DNA from: Cordia subcordata
Lineage: Eukaryota; Streptophyta; Magnoliopsida; Boraginales; Cordiaceae
Direction of reading: 5' to 3'
Length of the DNA: 64,000 nucleotides
NCBI GenBank assembly: GCA_028554755.1
Contig: JAPTOF010000011.1
Location: 3,314,501 to 3,378,500, forward strand
The position numbers and the translations under genes are program-made. Within the stretch, counting starts at the first letter, position 1; every line of letters begins with the position of its first letter. Shown piece after piece: positions 1-9,944 of this stretch. Below the pieces are notes generated by a model, which was not told the origin of the DNA, made no database searches, and saw nothing but the letters and a program-made list of their open reading frames with translations.

Positions 1-481
1 TTTTGTTCTAAATTATTGTACAACATATCTAGATAACCTTTTACACCACTATATCTAGTTCTAGGATCTAAGATTGTAGATATGTAATATGTATATGGCA
101 AAGAAATCCAATATTTCATAAATTTATCTTTCATTTTTGGTATCGCATTACATACCCAATGGTTACCTTTATTACTCAATAATATTTTAGCAATATCACA
201 TATATAAATAAGTGCATAATTAATAGTAACATAACATGAACTTGAAAAAACATAGTTCTATCATAAAAATTTTGTAAAAAAAAAATGCTTCACTCATCAC
301 CCAATCAAAAGTATATAGTTGATTATCTTCATCTACATATAGATTATATTTTTTTGTAAGCGGTACTTTCATTTCTATTGCATAAGCCAACATTAAATAA
401 GTTCCACTTAGTTGCAATGTCTAATTTTAATTCTTTTGTCGTATATTATTTGTGCTACATTTTCTTTTAAATTCAGCTTTT
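1..481 (-). pseudogene. hAT transposase, C-terminal half (split by Athila-1)
   Basis: Read on the minus strand, this segment gives hAT transposase sequence: TLQLSGTYLML near 430-385 (the family's TRWNSTY.ML position), then acidic sequence with LYVDEDNQLY, then KMKDKFMKYW and ISTILDPRTRYSGVKGYL near 150-20, which is the conserved LDPR region before the dimerisation domain. The frame is broken by stops and shifts between these pieces, so it is a pseudogene. The C-terminal end and the far terminal inverted repeat lie left of the window. The matching N-terminal half sits at 13313-14390; the two were contiguous before Athila-1 inserted at the duplicated CTAGG. The family normally cuts and pastes in the nucleus. 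Nothing here suggests activity. Confidence 0.75.
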
Positions 482-486
482 CTAGG
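482..486. repeat. Target-site duplication, left flank of Athila-1 (CTAGG)
   Basis: CTAGG lies directly before the TGATA start of the left LTR and recurs at 13308-13312 directly after the CA end of the right LTR. A 5 bp duplication fits Ty3/Gypsy integration. Confidence 0.9.
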
Positions 487-773
487 TGATATGGGTGTTT
501 TTGGAGCATTAATTACATGATTTGAAGTGTGTTTGAGTGAGTATTTTGGTGCTAATTTTGTTTATTTTGAGTTTCTGAGTGCTCATTGATTCTCAATAAG
601 TGTTTGTGTGTGGTATGTCATTTTTTCTATTTTTTAATTTTATTTATTTTTTATTTATTTTTTTTCTTTAGTAATTTTGATTAATTAAGAATTAGGTAAT
701 AAAATTAATTATTAATTTGGTTTCTGTAGTTAAATTAAATTAGTAGTTAGACTTAATTAAGATTCATTAGATA

Positions 774-778
774 GGTTA
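774..778. repeat. Target-site duplication, left of solo LTR (GGTTA)
   Basis: GGTTA occurs here and at 2383-2387, immediately outside the TG and CA ends of the inserted LTR. The uninterrupted site is visible in the Athila-1 3' LTR near 11803-11811. Confidence 0.9.
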
Positions 779-1045
779 TGATGTGTGTCATTTGTGCATG
801 TTTGCATCTAGTTTTTGCATGCATATTTAAGGGTGTTTAAAGTATAATTGAGTGCGCTTAGTATAAAGTTTATGCATATTTGTTAATATTTGTACATAAT
901 GCATTTAGATGCATAAATACTATTCCAAGTGTTATATTCCATGTTTTAGGAGTGTTTTGAAAGGGTTCAAGCTTATGCAAGGAAGAAATGAGCTAACGGA
1001 TGAAGACCGGAAGAAAAGAAATAAAAAAGAGATCATTCTGATCCA

Positions 1046-1205
1046 GCCGGTCGACCGTCTAGGTCGACCGGCCGCTCCAGAGAATAAAAGATTGAAGCCG
1101 GTCGAGTTCCTCAAGAAGCCGATCGACCGGCCAGTCCAGAGAGCATCATGATTGAAGCCGGTCGAGCAAGAAAGAGGAGCCGGTCGACCGGCTAGGTCAA
1201 CGGGC
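1046..1205 (+). repeat. Palindromic GTCGACC-rich tandem array in the solo LTR
   Basis: About three imperfect units of 50-60 bp each contain GATTGAAGCCGGTCGAG or CCGGTCGACCGGC. The core is self-complementary. The array is much richer in GC than its surroundings and ends shortly before the TATA box at 1221. Comparable arrays occupy the same place in both Athila-2 LTRs. The open frames reported across it on both strands are by-products of the repeat. Confidence 0.8.
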
Positions 1206-1220
1206 TGTGCGCTGAAGGAA

Positions 1221-1230
1221 TCTATAAAAA
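1221..1230 (+). promoter_or_regulatory. TATA box of the solo LTR
   Basis: TCTATAAAAAGCTCG lies just after the palindromic array. Athila-2 LTRs have the nearly identical ATATAAAAAGCTCGA or ATATAAAAAGCCCGA at the equivalent place, which supports this as the core promoter and the start of R downstream. Confidence 0.6.
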
Positions 1231-1728
1231 GCTCGTTTCTGCTCAATTTCGGGGGAGGAACTTTTATTTCTTAAATCCTAATAAACCCTAGCCCTTTACC
1301 CACTTCACAAAACACCCTAAACCACCATCTAAACCCCACACCAAGCAAGGATTGAAGCATTAAACAAAGATTTGAAGGATTTGTACGGATTTGGAACCAA
1401 GAATTTAGGGAAGTTCTTCTTGTTCTTTCTCTATTTCCTATAAATATGTTGCTAGATTAAGCTAGATTTAGGGTTGATTGTTGTTTTATATTAGATTCGG
1501 ACTTTGAATAATGGATTTGTGTAGATCTTTGGCTCTTAATACATGTTTATTTACATAAATTTATGGCATGATTCAATATGTCTATGTATTGGAAATCAAA
1601 CATGTCTATGTGTTTGTTAAAATGCCTAAGTGAATATGCATGTGTTATTTGTGCTTAAAATGCTCTTATCTACTTATTTGGGTGATGTGATTGTGCTTAA
1701 TCTCATGGCTTTGCTTAGTAGAGTAGGC

Positions 1729-1990
1729 TTTAGCTTTAAATCCAGCTAATAGGTTACATGCTATGCTTAGTCGAGTTTAGGTGCTAGTCCTTGGCTTTAA
1801 ATCCAGCCAAGTAGATAAGTTAACCTAGACTAGAGTATCCCTCACCCATGTTAGTGTTGGTTAATTGAGCCTTAATGTCACGTAGTGTTTAGGTGCTAAT
1901 TCTTGGCTTTAAATCCATCCAAGAGGATAAGTTCTAAGCACGGATTGCGTAGGCTAGGAGGGATTGGCCCTTAGCTTTAAATCCAGCTAA
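1729..1990 (+). repeat. Dispersed hairpin motif GGCTTTAAATCCAGCC, four copies
   Basis: Four copies of TTGGCTTTAAATCCAGCCAA or close variants lie at about 1729, 1792, 1903 and 1970. Each can pair TTGGCT with AGCCAA around an AT-rich loop. The same motif appears, reverse-complemented, about twice in each Athila-2 LTR (near 45908, 45966, 55190, 55250). It lies downstream of the TATA box, so it should be transcribed. Confidence 0.65.
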
Positions 1991-2382
1991 CGGGTTGAAC
2001 AACTAGTATTGGTTAAGAGAGCCCCCGATCAACACAACAGCAATAGAAGTCCCGAGCTGTAGATAGACATCATCTGTTATCATAGCCCAAGTCTTGTTGC
2101 AATGCAATCGCCCTAGGTCCCCTTCTTCTTTATTAGTGTTTCCTTCCTTAGTTTGGTTCCCTTAAGTTCCTCCATAGATTAGTTTTTATTTCCTTTTTCC
2201 GAGTTCCCTTCCATCCTAAAGTAAGTAAACACACGCACGTAGCTAGTTTAAGGCACCCGAGCACATAGAGACTAAACCAAGGTAGCCTCCCTGTGGATTC
2301 GACCCCGCAGTTGCACACACTGTACTACACACGTCCCGTGCACTTGCGGGCTATTTAGGCTTGTGCTCAAATAGCGATATCA

Positions 2383-2387
2383 GGTTA
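2383..2387. repeat. Target-site duplication, right of solo LTR (GGTTA)
   Basis: This matches 774-778 and directly follows the terminal CA of the solo LTR. Confidence 0.9.
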
Positions 2388-2699
2388 CAACATTATTAGG
2401 TTAGAATTTATTTATTTAGTATAAGGATTTTTTTTAGATTAACTAATAATTAGTTAGAATAATTATAGGTTAGTTATTTAGTAAAAAAAAATATGAGAAA
2501 AAAATAATAATGACCATGTATATATTGTACATTATATATTATATATATATTATATTGTATATACTTTACATATAACATACACACACACACACGCATAGCA
2601 CACCTTATAAACTTATATGTAATATACTATTATTATTATAATAATATATTCCAAACCCCAGCCCCATTTCTTTTACCAAAAAGAAAACCTACACCCCAC

Positions 2700-2700
2700 T

Positions 2701-2728
<28 letters not shown>
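2700..2728. repeat. (TA)n microsatellite in the Athila-1 5' LTR
   Basis: A pure TA run. The equivalent run in the 3' LTR (12040-12081) is longer, showing independent slippage after insertion. Confidence 0.9.
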
Positions 2729-2736
<8 letters not shown>

Positions 2737-3963
2737 TAGAAAGCAAAAAGGGGTGGAAGAGGAAGCAACAGCCACACAGAGAGGAGAAAATCTCAGCTTC
2801 TTTCTCAGGCCAAGAAAAAAAAATCAGAAAAAATAAAAAAATTCTAAAAAAAAATCTTTTGTTTTCTTTTTATTTTCTTTACTTTTATCTTTATTTGGAG
2901 TTAATTTGGGGCTGTTTTCTGCAGGATTTTTGGGATTAATTTAGAGCAACTATTGGAAAAAAAATCTTGGAGAAGAAGACGGATTTGAGCGAAATTGAAA
3001 TAGGAAGAGGTTCTAATCTTGAGATTTAATTTCTTGGACATGGAATTGATTTTTTTTGAGATTAAATTTCAGTTTGATACTCTCTTTTAACATGTTGAGC
3101 TAAATTTACTTTAGGGTTGATTACTATATCTATTATGAGTTAAAGATTGTAAGACTTGTTTTGGGATATTTTGATGGTTTGAATACATGTTTTATTTTTT
3201 TTAATTGTTTAATGGTGATTGTTGGGCATGTCTATGTGTTTAATTAATTGCCTTAATAAGGAAACATGTATTACTATGTTCTTAATTTTTCAGATTCGCT
3301 TATACGGTGTTGACTGATTGTGCTTGATTTTATAATTAGGTTTAATGTGTGGTCTTTAGGATGAAATAAAACTAATAGGTCACCCATTACACTTAGTTGA
3401 AATTAGGTGAATTAGGCCTTCGCTTGAAACACAGTTAACGGTTTGAATTCTAGGTTAGTGTATTAATCACGCCAATCTAGAAGTCTTAATCACTTAGCCC
3501 TAAAACCCTAATTAATAAAGACAAGGCTATACTCTACGTAGAATTCGCTTAGGGATAGAATTGCACCGAGAATTAGGGATAATACGGTTAGTGAGTTTGG
3601 ACCTCTAAAAGAAGCTATTAAAGCTATCAAAATACTCAAAGCAAGAATAAAATATCAATCCCATAATGGAGTAGTAATCGCCCTAATCCGTCTCTATTGA
3701 TTTAATCACTCCCTCTCTAGTTGGTTGTCTTTTTATTGCACATATTAGTTTAGGTAGTTTAATTCTGTCTTTAATTCAGAGTTCCCTTCAATTCAAAATT
3801 CAAAAAAAAAAATTTCGGTTCTACTCATAGTTAATCTAGGACACATAGGATTTAAAAACCATAGTTAGAGACCTCCCTGAGGAGACGATACCCGCACTCT
3901 TGCACACATTACACTACTTTCGATCCGTGCACTTGCGGGTTTTTAAAATAACATCAAGTTTTT

Positions 3964-3981
3964 TGGCGCCGTTGCCGGGGA
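3964..3981 (+). other. Athila-1 primer-binding site (tRNA-Asp type)
   Basis: TGGCGCCGTTGCCGGGGA begins eight bases after the end of the 5' LTR. It is complementary to the 3' end of plant tRNA-Asp(GTC), the primer used by Athila elements. It sets the direction of the element and marks where minus-strand DNA synthesis would start. Confidence 0.9.
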
Positions 3982-4263
3982 GGCATGGTTGGTTTCTTTG
4001 ATTTATGTGTTCTAGTTGGTTACATGCTTTGGTATTTCTGTTATTGTTTTAGTATTAGTCTTAGCTTTTTTTTTATTAAATTTATTTTCGTGATAATTTG
4101 TTTTTTTTTTTTTTGCATTGCGTTTGTTTGATTTAGCGTTTCTATTTAGTGTTATTTTCTTTTATAGTTTTTAGGGACTTGTGGTTTCTGTGCTGTAGAT
4201 TTAGGTCAAAATTGTAGTTTCGGGGGTTGAAGAGCTGGAAGGAGATTTTGTTTCTTTTCGTGC

Positions 4264-6017
4264 ATGTTTGGTAAACGCTCACTTAGACCCGACTTAGTTC
4301 CTCTTAATCCTGAACCACAGAGAATTCACCGTCATCTTAGGAACTTAGAACGTAATCTAGGTGAAATGGCAGAAAATAGGAATGATCTCCCTCCTCTTGT
4401 TCCCCATAATGGGAATGATAATCCTCCTCCCCTTCCTCCTCCTGCTATTCCCCTTCATGAGAACGTTGACCTTCCTAGGCTCCTGAATCCACGCCAAGTA
4501 GCCAATGACATGACCCTTAGGCAATACTTCCTTCCTCATGCTTTTGAGCTGAATATGGCCATCTATCCACCGGGTTTGGGGGAGGCAAGTTTTGAGATTA
4601 AGCATGGGATATTAGCTATGCTTCCGTCTTTCTATGGTAAGAGTAATGAGAGTCCCCTAGCTCATGTTACTGATTTTGTGGAGATTTGTTCTACTTTTAA
4701 TTTTCCAAATGTATCTCAGGAGAATATTAGGCTCAGACTTTTTCCTTTCTCTCTCAAGGATAAAGCCAAACAATGGTTGCAGTCCTTACCCGATAGAGCC
4801 ATTACATCTTGGGACGAGCTCCAGTCCCGCTTTTATCAGAGGTTTTATCCCATGGCTAAGACCGTTGACCTTCGAGCTTCAATTATGACCTTATCTCAAC
4901 ACGAGTTTGAATCTTTCCATGAGACGTGGGAGAGGTATAATGATTTATTACGTCAGTGTCCACATCATGGGTACGGTGCCCACGATCTTCTGCATTATTT
5001 CTTTAGAGGTCTTACTGAGTCTCAGCGTATGATAGTGAATGCCATGTCGGGCAGGGGATTTTATAATCTGAGACCTAGTGATGCTTGGGGGATTTTAGAG
5101 CGTGTTGCTGAGGATTCTTTTCAAAATATGGCGCTGGATAGGTCGAGTAAGAGTAATCCTAGAAGAGGAGTTAATGAAGTAGGCACATCCCATGATCTTC
5201 CTGCTAAGGTAGAAGCATTGACCCATAAGCTTGACCAGTTGATTTCTTTAGGTCTAGCATCTACACCTGGCTATAGGGCTAATCCATTGGTATCGTCATC
5301 TTCTCCTTCTGTTGTTAAGTGTGTGCTTTATGTTCTGAGTCGTCCCATGAGACCATAGCTTGCCCATTAGCACCAAAGTTTCTAGAATTCATTCAGGAGC
5401 AAGTCCATGCTACACAGGGGTACTCACGAGAGTATAACCTTTACTCGAACACATATAATCCGGGATGGAGGGATAACCCTAAATTTTCTTGGCCTAATAA
5501 TCACTTTGAGTCTCCCTAGCCCCAGGTACCATTCCAGCAGCGACCTCGTCTTGCTCAGTCAAATCCACCAGGTTTTTATCATGTAAATCCATCTAAACTT
5601 CATGGTGCCTCACAGGACCAGCGTCCATCTATTCCCGCTCTTCCCACTCAGTCTATACCTTCACTTCCTGCACCATCCTCTAGCCAGCCTAGTAGTGACG
5701 ATAAGTTTGATCTTTTACTGTAGATGTTTCAATCACAACAGCAGCACATGGCTAAGATAGATGCCCAGTTAGGTCAGTTAGCTAATCAGTTGAGTGATAG
5801 GGAGCCAAGCAAGTTGCCTGCCCAGCCTGAGGTAAACCCTAAAGGTCAATCCAGTTCTTCCTCTAATCCCTCTTATACCACTCATGCACAGGCGAAAGCA
5901 ATTATTACACTTAGGAGTGGTAGAGTCATTGACAATAGGGTGAGAGAGAAGGAAAATTCAGTGGAGTCTGCACTTAGTGTCCTTATAGAGCCTAGTGAGG
6001 TTAGAGACCATGAGTGA
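4264..6017 (+). pseudogene. gag: Athila-1 gag (capsid/nucleocapsid polyprotein), broken
   Basis: Translation from the ATG at 4264 gives a proline-rich N-terminus, then the Athila capsid region: MTLRQYFLPHAFELN, AMLPSFYGKSNESP, LRLFPFSLKDKAKQWL and CWERY-like ETWERYNDLLRQCPHHGYG. A one-base shift near 5318 moves the frame. It continues with SSHETIACPLAPKF and SNTYNPGWRDNPKFSWPNNH, then through in-frame TAG at 5517 and 5721 to QAKAIITLRSGRVIDNRV and a TGA at 6015; another TAG at 6075 precedes the protease. No CCHC zinc knuckle is seen. Gag would form the cytoplasmic particle in which reverse transcription occurs. The breaks make it non-functional. Confidence 0.85.
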
Positions 6018-6179
6018 GAGGAAACCACTAGAGAGAGAGATGATAGTAGTACCTTTCCAAATAAGGAGGGGAAGTAGTCCATAGAATCTAGTGGTATCGT
6101 CCCTAAAGCACCTTTTCCAGCAGCACTAGAGAAGCCCATATCTATTGAAGACACTAGGATAAATAAGATCTTAGAGCAC

Positions 6180-6899
6180 TTGAAAGACCTTAAGGTGAAC
6201 CTTCCTCTAGTTGACGCTATTGTGTCTATTCCTGCTTACGCGAAATTCTTCAAAGATCTATGCACACGAAAGCGAAACAATTCCCCCATGCCAAAAATAG
6301 TGAAGCTCACTGAAAAGGTGAATAGCACTTGCACTTCGGGCATCCCACCCAAGTTGAAAGATCCAGGAGCTTTCACAATTTCGTGTTGCATTAGAAAAAA
6401 CCCGATTGATCATGCTCTTTTAGATTTAGGGTCTAGTGTAAATCTGATTCCCTACTCAGTCTACCAGCGTCTAGGTTTAGGGGAGTTATCTCCCACGTAC
6501 GTTACTTTGCAGTTAGCTGATAGATCCGAGCGGAGACCACGAGGTATAGTAGAGAATGTCATGGTTCAGGTTGGAGAGTTTGTGTATCCAGTTGATTTCA
6601 TTGTCTTAGATATGGATTCTGGCCATGACACTAAGCACTCTACACCAGTTCTCTTCGGACGCCCCTTCTTAGCTACTGCTGATGCAGTCATTCATTGTAA
6701 GTTGGGGTTACTAGAGATTAAGTTTGGGAATCTGAAGGCCATTATGAGAGTTGCGAAGACAGCAAATAGAGTGAGTATAAGTATGGATGATGAGGAGGCG
6801 TGTTTTGTTGTTGATGTTATAGATCCGTTCGTAGAAAAGCATGCCTGCGAGATGTTTGTTGAGGATGAGTTCGCTGAGCTTGAGGCCATTTTAGAGTAG
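6180..6899 (+). pseudogene. pol: Athila-1 aspartic protease region
   Basis: The frame runs from the gag-protease linker (ILEHLKDLKVNLPLVDAI) into the retropepsin-like domain. The catalytic stretch is ALLDLGSSVNLIPYSVY, where Athila proteases have DLG(A/S)S instead of the usual D(S/T)G. It is followed by VTLQLADRSERRPRGI, FIVLDMDSG and TPVLFGRPFLATADAVI. It is in the same frame as the end of gag and the start of RT, as expected for one gag-pol polyprotein, but a TAG at 6897 separates it from RT. Its normal job is polyprotein cleavage. Confidence 0.85.
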
Positions 6900-7067
6900 T
6901 TTGATTCTAAGTCATTTGTTAGCAAGTATGTAGCTTCCACATCTACTTCTAGGCCTGAGAAATCGATTGAGGTTAATCAGTCCGAGTGTCTTCCTTTAGA
7001 AGCGTCTAGTGATCCTCCTACGGTTGAGTCTCCCCCGTCTTTAGAGCTCAAACCCCTCCCTGAGCAC

Positions 7068-8270
7068 TTGAAGTACGCATTCTTAGGACCTAATGAGACC
7101 CTTCCTGTGATTATAGCATCTGATTTGTCGAGTGAGAATAAGGAGCGACTTCTAAAAGTCCTTAGAAGTCATAAGGAGGCTATGGGGTGGACGATTGGTG
7201 ATTTAAAAGGTATAGACCCTTCGATTTGTATGCATAGGATTCATCTAGAAGAAGGTGCGGTACCTTCTCGTGAGATGCAAAGACGACTTAATCCACATAT
7301 GAGTGAAGTTGTGAGAAAGGAGGTTATTAAGCTCTTAGATGCAGGTATCATTTACCCTATCTCTGATAGTGAGTGGGTTAGTCCTGTTCAGGTAGTACCG
7401 AAGAAGTCTGGGATCACGGTGGTAGAGAATAATAAGGGTGAACTAGTTCCTACGCGTATCCCTACGGGTTGGAGAATGTGTATAGACTATAGGAAGCTCA
7501 ACTCTAGGACCAGAAAAGAGCACTTCCCATTACCCTTCCTTGATCAGATTCTAGATAGAGTAGCCGGACACGGTTATTACTGCTTTTTAGATGGGTATTC
7601 GGGATACAATCAAATCCCGTGTTTCCCCAAGACCAAGAGAAAACTACATTCACTTGCCCTTATGGTACATTTGCTTATAGGAAAATGCCGTTCGGTCTTT
7701 GCAATGCACCTGCCACTTTTCAAAGGTGTATGATGGCTATCTTTAGTGATATGATTGACAGGCACTTAGAGATTTTCATGGATGATTTCTCAGTCTTTGG
7801 TGTGAATTTTAATGAATGCCTAAGTCACCTGTCTTTAGTGCTAGACCGTTGTATTAAGATGAATCTTGTTCTGAGTTGGGAGAAATCACATTTTATGGTG
7901 CAGAGAGGAATAGTTTAGGTCACATAGTGTCTTCTGATGGTATCCAGGTTAACCCAGCCAAGGTAGAGCTTATAGAGAAGTTGCCCGTTCTTAAGACTGT
8001 TAAGGATGTGAGATCCTTCCTTGGCCATGCAAGTTTCTATCGTAGGTTTATTAAGGATTTTAGCAGATTGCTCGTCCATTGTCTAGGCTCTTAGCACAAG
8101 ATGTTCCATTTGTGTTTAATGAAGGGTGCACTAGAGCTTTTGATAGGCTTAAATCCTTGCTTTCCTATTCCCCTATCATCCAGCCGCCTAATAACAGTTT
8201 TCCTTTTGAGATTATGTGTGATGCATCAGATTTTGCCATAGGAACTGTGAGCTATATTAGGTCAACGTAA
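7068..8270 (+). pseudogene. pol: Athila-1 reverse transcriptase
   Basis: The domain begins LKYAFLGPNETLPVIIASDL and runs through GWTIGDLKGIDPSICMHRI, REMQRRLNPHMSEVV, WVSPVQVVPKK, GWRMCIDYRKLN, HFPLPFLDQIL and the catalytic box FMDDFSVFG near 7775. The reading frame shifts near 7615, 7905 and 8075, then reaches the RT-RNase H connection (FEIMCDASDFAIGTV) where another shift near 8265 occurs. The active-site aspartates are intact, but the product could not be made in one piece. RT copies the element RNA into DNA. Confidence 0.88.
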
Positions 8271-8277
8271 GGATAGG

Positions 8278-8706
8278 TTGCCTCATGTGATCTACTATGC
8301 TAGTAAGACTCTAGATGAGACTCAGAAAAATTACACCACTACTGAAAAAGAGCTTCTAGTAGTAGTGTTCTCCCTTGATAAGTTTCGATCATACATTCTT
8401 GGGTCCAAGGTCATAGTTTACATTGATCATGCGGCCTTGAGGTATCTTTTGTCTAAGCGTGAATCTAAACCCCACTTAATTAGGTGGATGCTCATTTTAC
8501 AGGAATTTGACATAGAGATTAGAGATAAGAAGGGTAGTGAGAATTTGGTTGCTAATCATTTGTCTCGTCTTATGCATGAGTCCCCTAGTGATTCTATTCC
8601 CTTTCGTGAGTCTTTTCTCGATGAACAATTGTTTGTTATCTCACATCACACACCATGGTATGCGCATGTAGTAAATTATCTTGTCACAAGTCAGTTGCCA
8701 TCTTAG
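8278..8706 (+). pseudogene. pol: Athila-1 RNase H domain
   Basis: [37 protein letters not shown] and [14 protein letters not shown] show the retroviral RNase H fold, with catalytic acidic residues in TEKE and [21 protein letters not shown] closes the domain. The linker [18 protein letters not shown] leads to integrase and ends at a TAG at 8704. The frame after that stop continues into the integrase zinc finger. RNase H degrades the RNA of the RNA-DNA hybrid. Confidence 0.87.
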
Positions 8707-8781
8707 TGGGAGAAAAGAGAAAAGGATAGGTTTTATTCGCAGGTTAAGCATTTCTTTTGGGAGGATCCTTATCTCTTTAAG

Positions 8782-9944
8782 GTGTGTGCGGATCAGGTAA
8801 TTCGTAGGTGTGTTCCGGAGAGCAAGTTTGAAAGCATTTTGAATATGTGTCATGGTGAGGCATGTGGAGGTCACTTTGGAGGAAAGAAAACTGCAGCTAA
8901 AGTCTTACAAAGTGGATTCTTTTGGCCCACACTCTTTAGAGATGCCCAGGAATTTTGTAAAAAATGTGTTAGATGTCAAAAATCTGGGTCCATTTCCAAG
9001 AGAAATATGATGCCTCTTTCCCCTATTCTTGTGTGTGAACTTTTTGATGTTTGGGGAATTGATTTCATGGGTCCATTCCCACATTCCTTTAGGTATCAAT
9101 ACATCTTAGTGGCTGTTGACTATGTGTCCAAATGGGTTGAGGCGATTTCCGAACCAATGACCACAAGGTTGTGGTGAAGTTCATTTGAGAGCACATCTTT
9201 TCTAGGTTTGGGGTACCACGAGTCTTGATTAGTGATAGAGGAAAGCACTTTCGCCATAGGACACTTGAGGCTTTACTTAGAAAATATTCAGTCGCTCATA
9301 AGATTGCTACCCCGTATCACCCTCAGACGAGTGGACAGGTTGGAGTTTCAAATAGGGAGGTCAAGTCCATTTTAGAAAAAACAGTTAGGCCTGATAGGAA
9401 AGATTGGTCTTGTAGATTGAGTGATGCATTATGGGCCTACCGCACTGCATACAAGACCCCCATAGATATGTCTCCATATAGGTTAGTGTATGGGAAAGCT
9501 TGCCATTTACCTGTCGAGTTAGAGCATAGAGCATATTGGGCTATTAAGGCTTTAAATTTTGACTTGTCTACTGCAGGTGAGAAAAAGAAGTTGGACTTAG
9601 CTGAGCTAGAGGAGTTGAGATATAAGGCGTACGAGAACGCCAAGCTTTATAAAGAAAGAATGAAGAAAATGCATGATAGGCATATCCTTAGGAAATCTTT
9701 CTCTTCTATTGACAGAGTTTGGTTGTTTAATTCTAGATTGAAGCTCTTTCCAGGTAAATTGAGAAGTCGGTGGGATGGTCCGTACGAGGTTATTGAAGCC
9801 TACCCTTCTAGAGCAGTAAAGATTAAGAATTTGAAGGACGGACGAGTTTTGATTGTGAATGGGCAGCGCTTGAAGCATTTATTTGACCCGAGCATGGCTC
9901 GAGTTGAGTCCATCGAGCTTCAGGAGCCTTTGTATGACACTTGA
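8782..9944 (+). pseudogene. pol: Athila-1 integrase
   Basis: The HHCC zinc finger is present (MCHGEACGGHFGGKK ... CKKCVRCQ). It is followed by the catalytic core: D in WGIDFMGPFP, D in ISDRGKHF, E in SNREVKSIL. The segment [15 protein letters not shown] is typical of Gypsy integrases. The C-terminal part has [20 protein letters not shown] and WDGPYEV, the GPY/F module, and ends at a natural stop after LYDT. A frameshift near 9165 and a TGA at 9186 break the core between the first two aspartates. There is no chromodomain, as expected for a non-chromovirus. Confidence 0.88.

Larger units (their letters stand above)
779..2382 (+). mobile_element. Solo LTR of an Athila-lineage element, nested in the Athila-1 5' LTR
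   Basis: This 1604 bp block starts TGATGTGTGTC and ends GATATCA, and is flanked by a perfect GGTTA duplication. It carries no internal region, so it is a solo LTR left by recombination between two LTRs. It resembles the LTRs of Athila-2 (45386-56532, opposite strand) in its start, in the GTCGACC-rich array before a TATA box, and in repeated GGCTTTAAATCCAGCC motifs. It is not a close copy of those LTRs, so it is a sister subfamily. It shares no obvious sequence with the Athila-1 LTR around it. Confidence 0.9.
487..3956 (+). repeat. Athila-1 5' LTR (interrupted)
   Basis: The LTR starts TGATATGGGTG and ends AACATCA. It aligns along its whole length to the 3' LTR at 11516-13307, except for the block 779-2382 plus one copy of GGTTA. 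Without that insertion it is about 1.86 kb. Most differences are point changes and simple-repeat length (TA run and A runs). It is expected to hold the promoter and polyadenylation signals. The TA-rich run at 2500-2728 makes the exact TATA box ambiguous. Confidence 0.92.

Noticed and set aside
909..1246. Open frames on both strands across the GTCGACC array
   Set aside because: They are products of GC-rich tandem repeats inside an LTR with no protein similarity.
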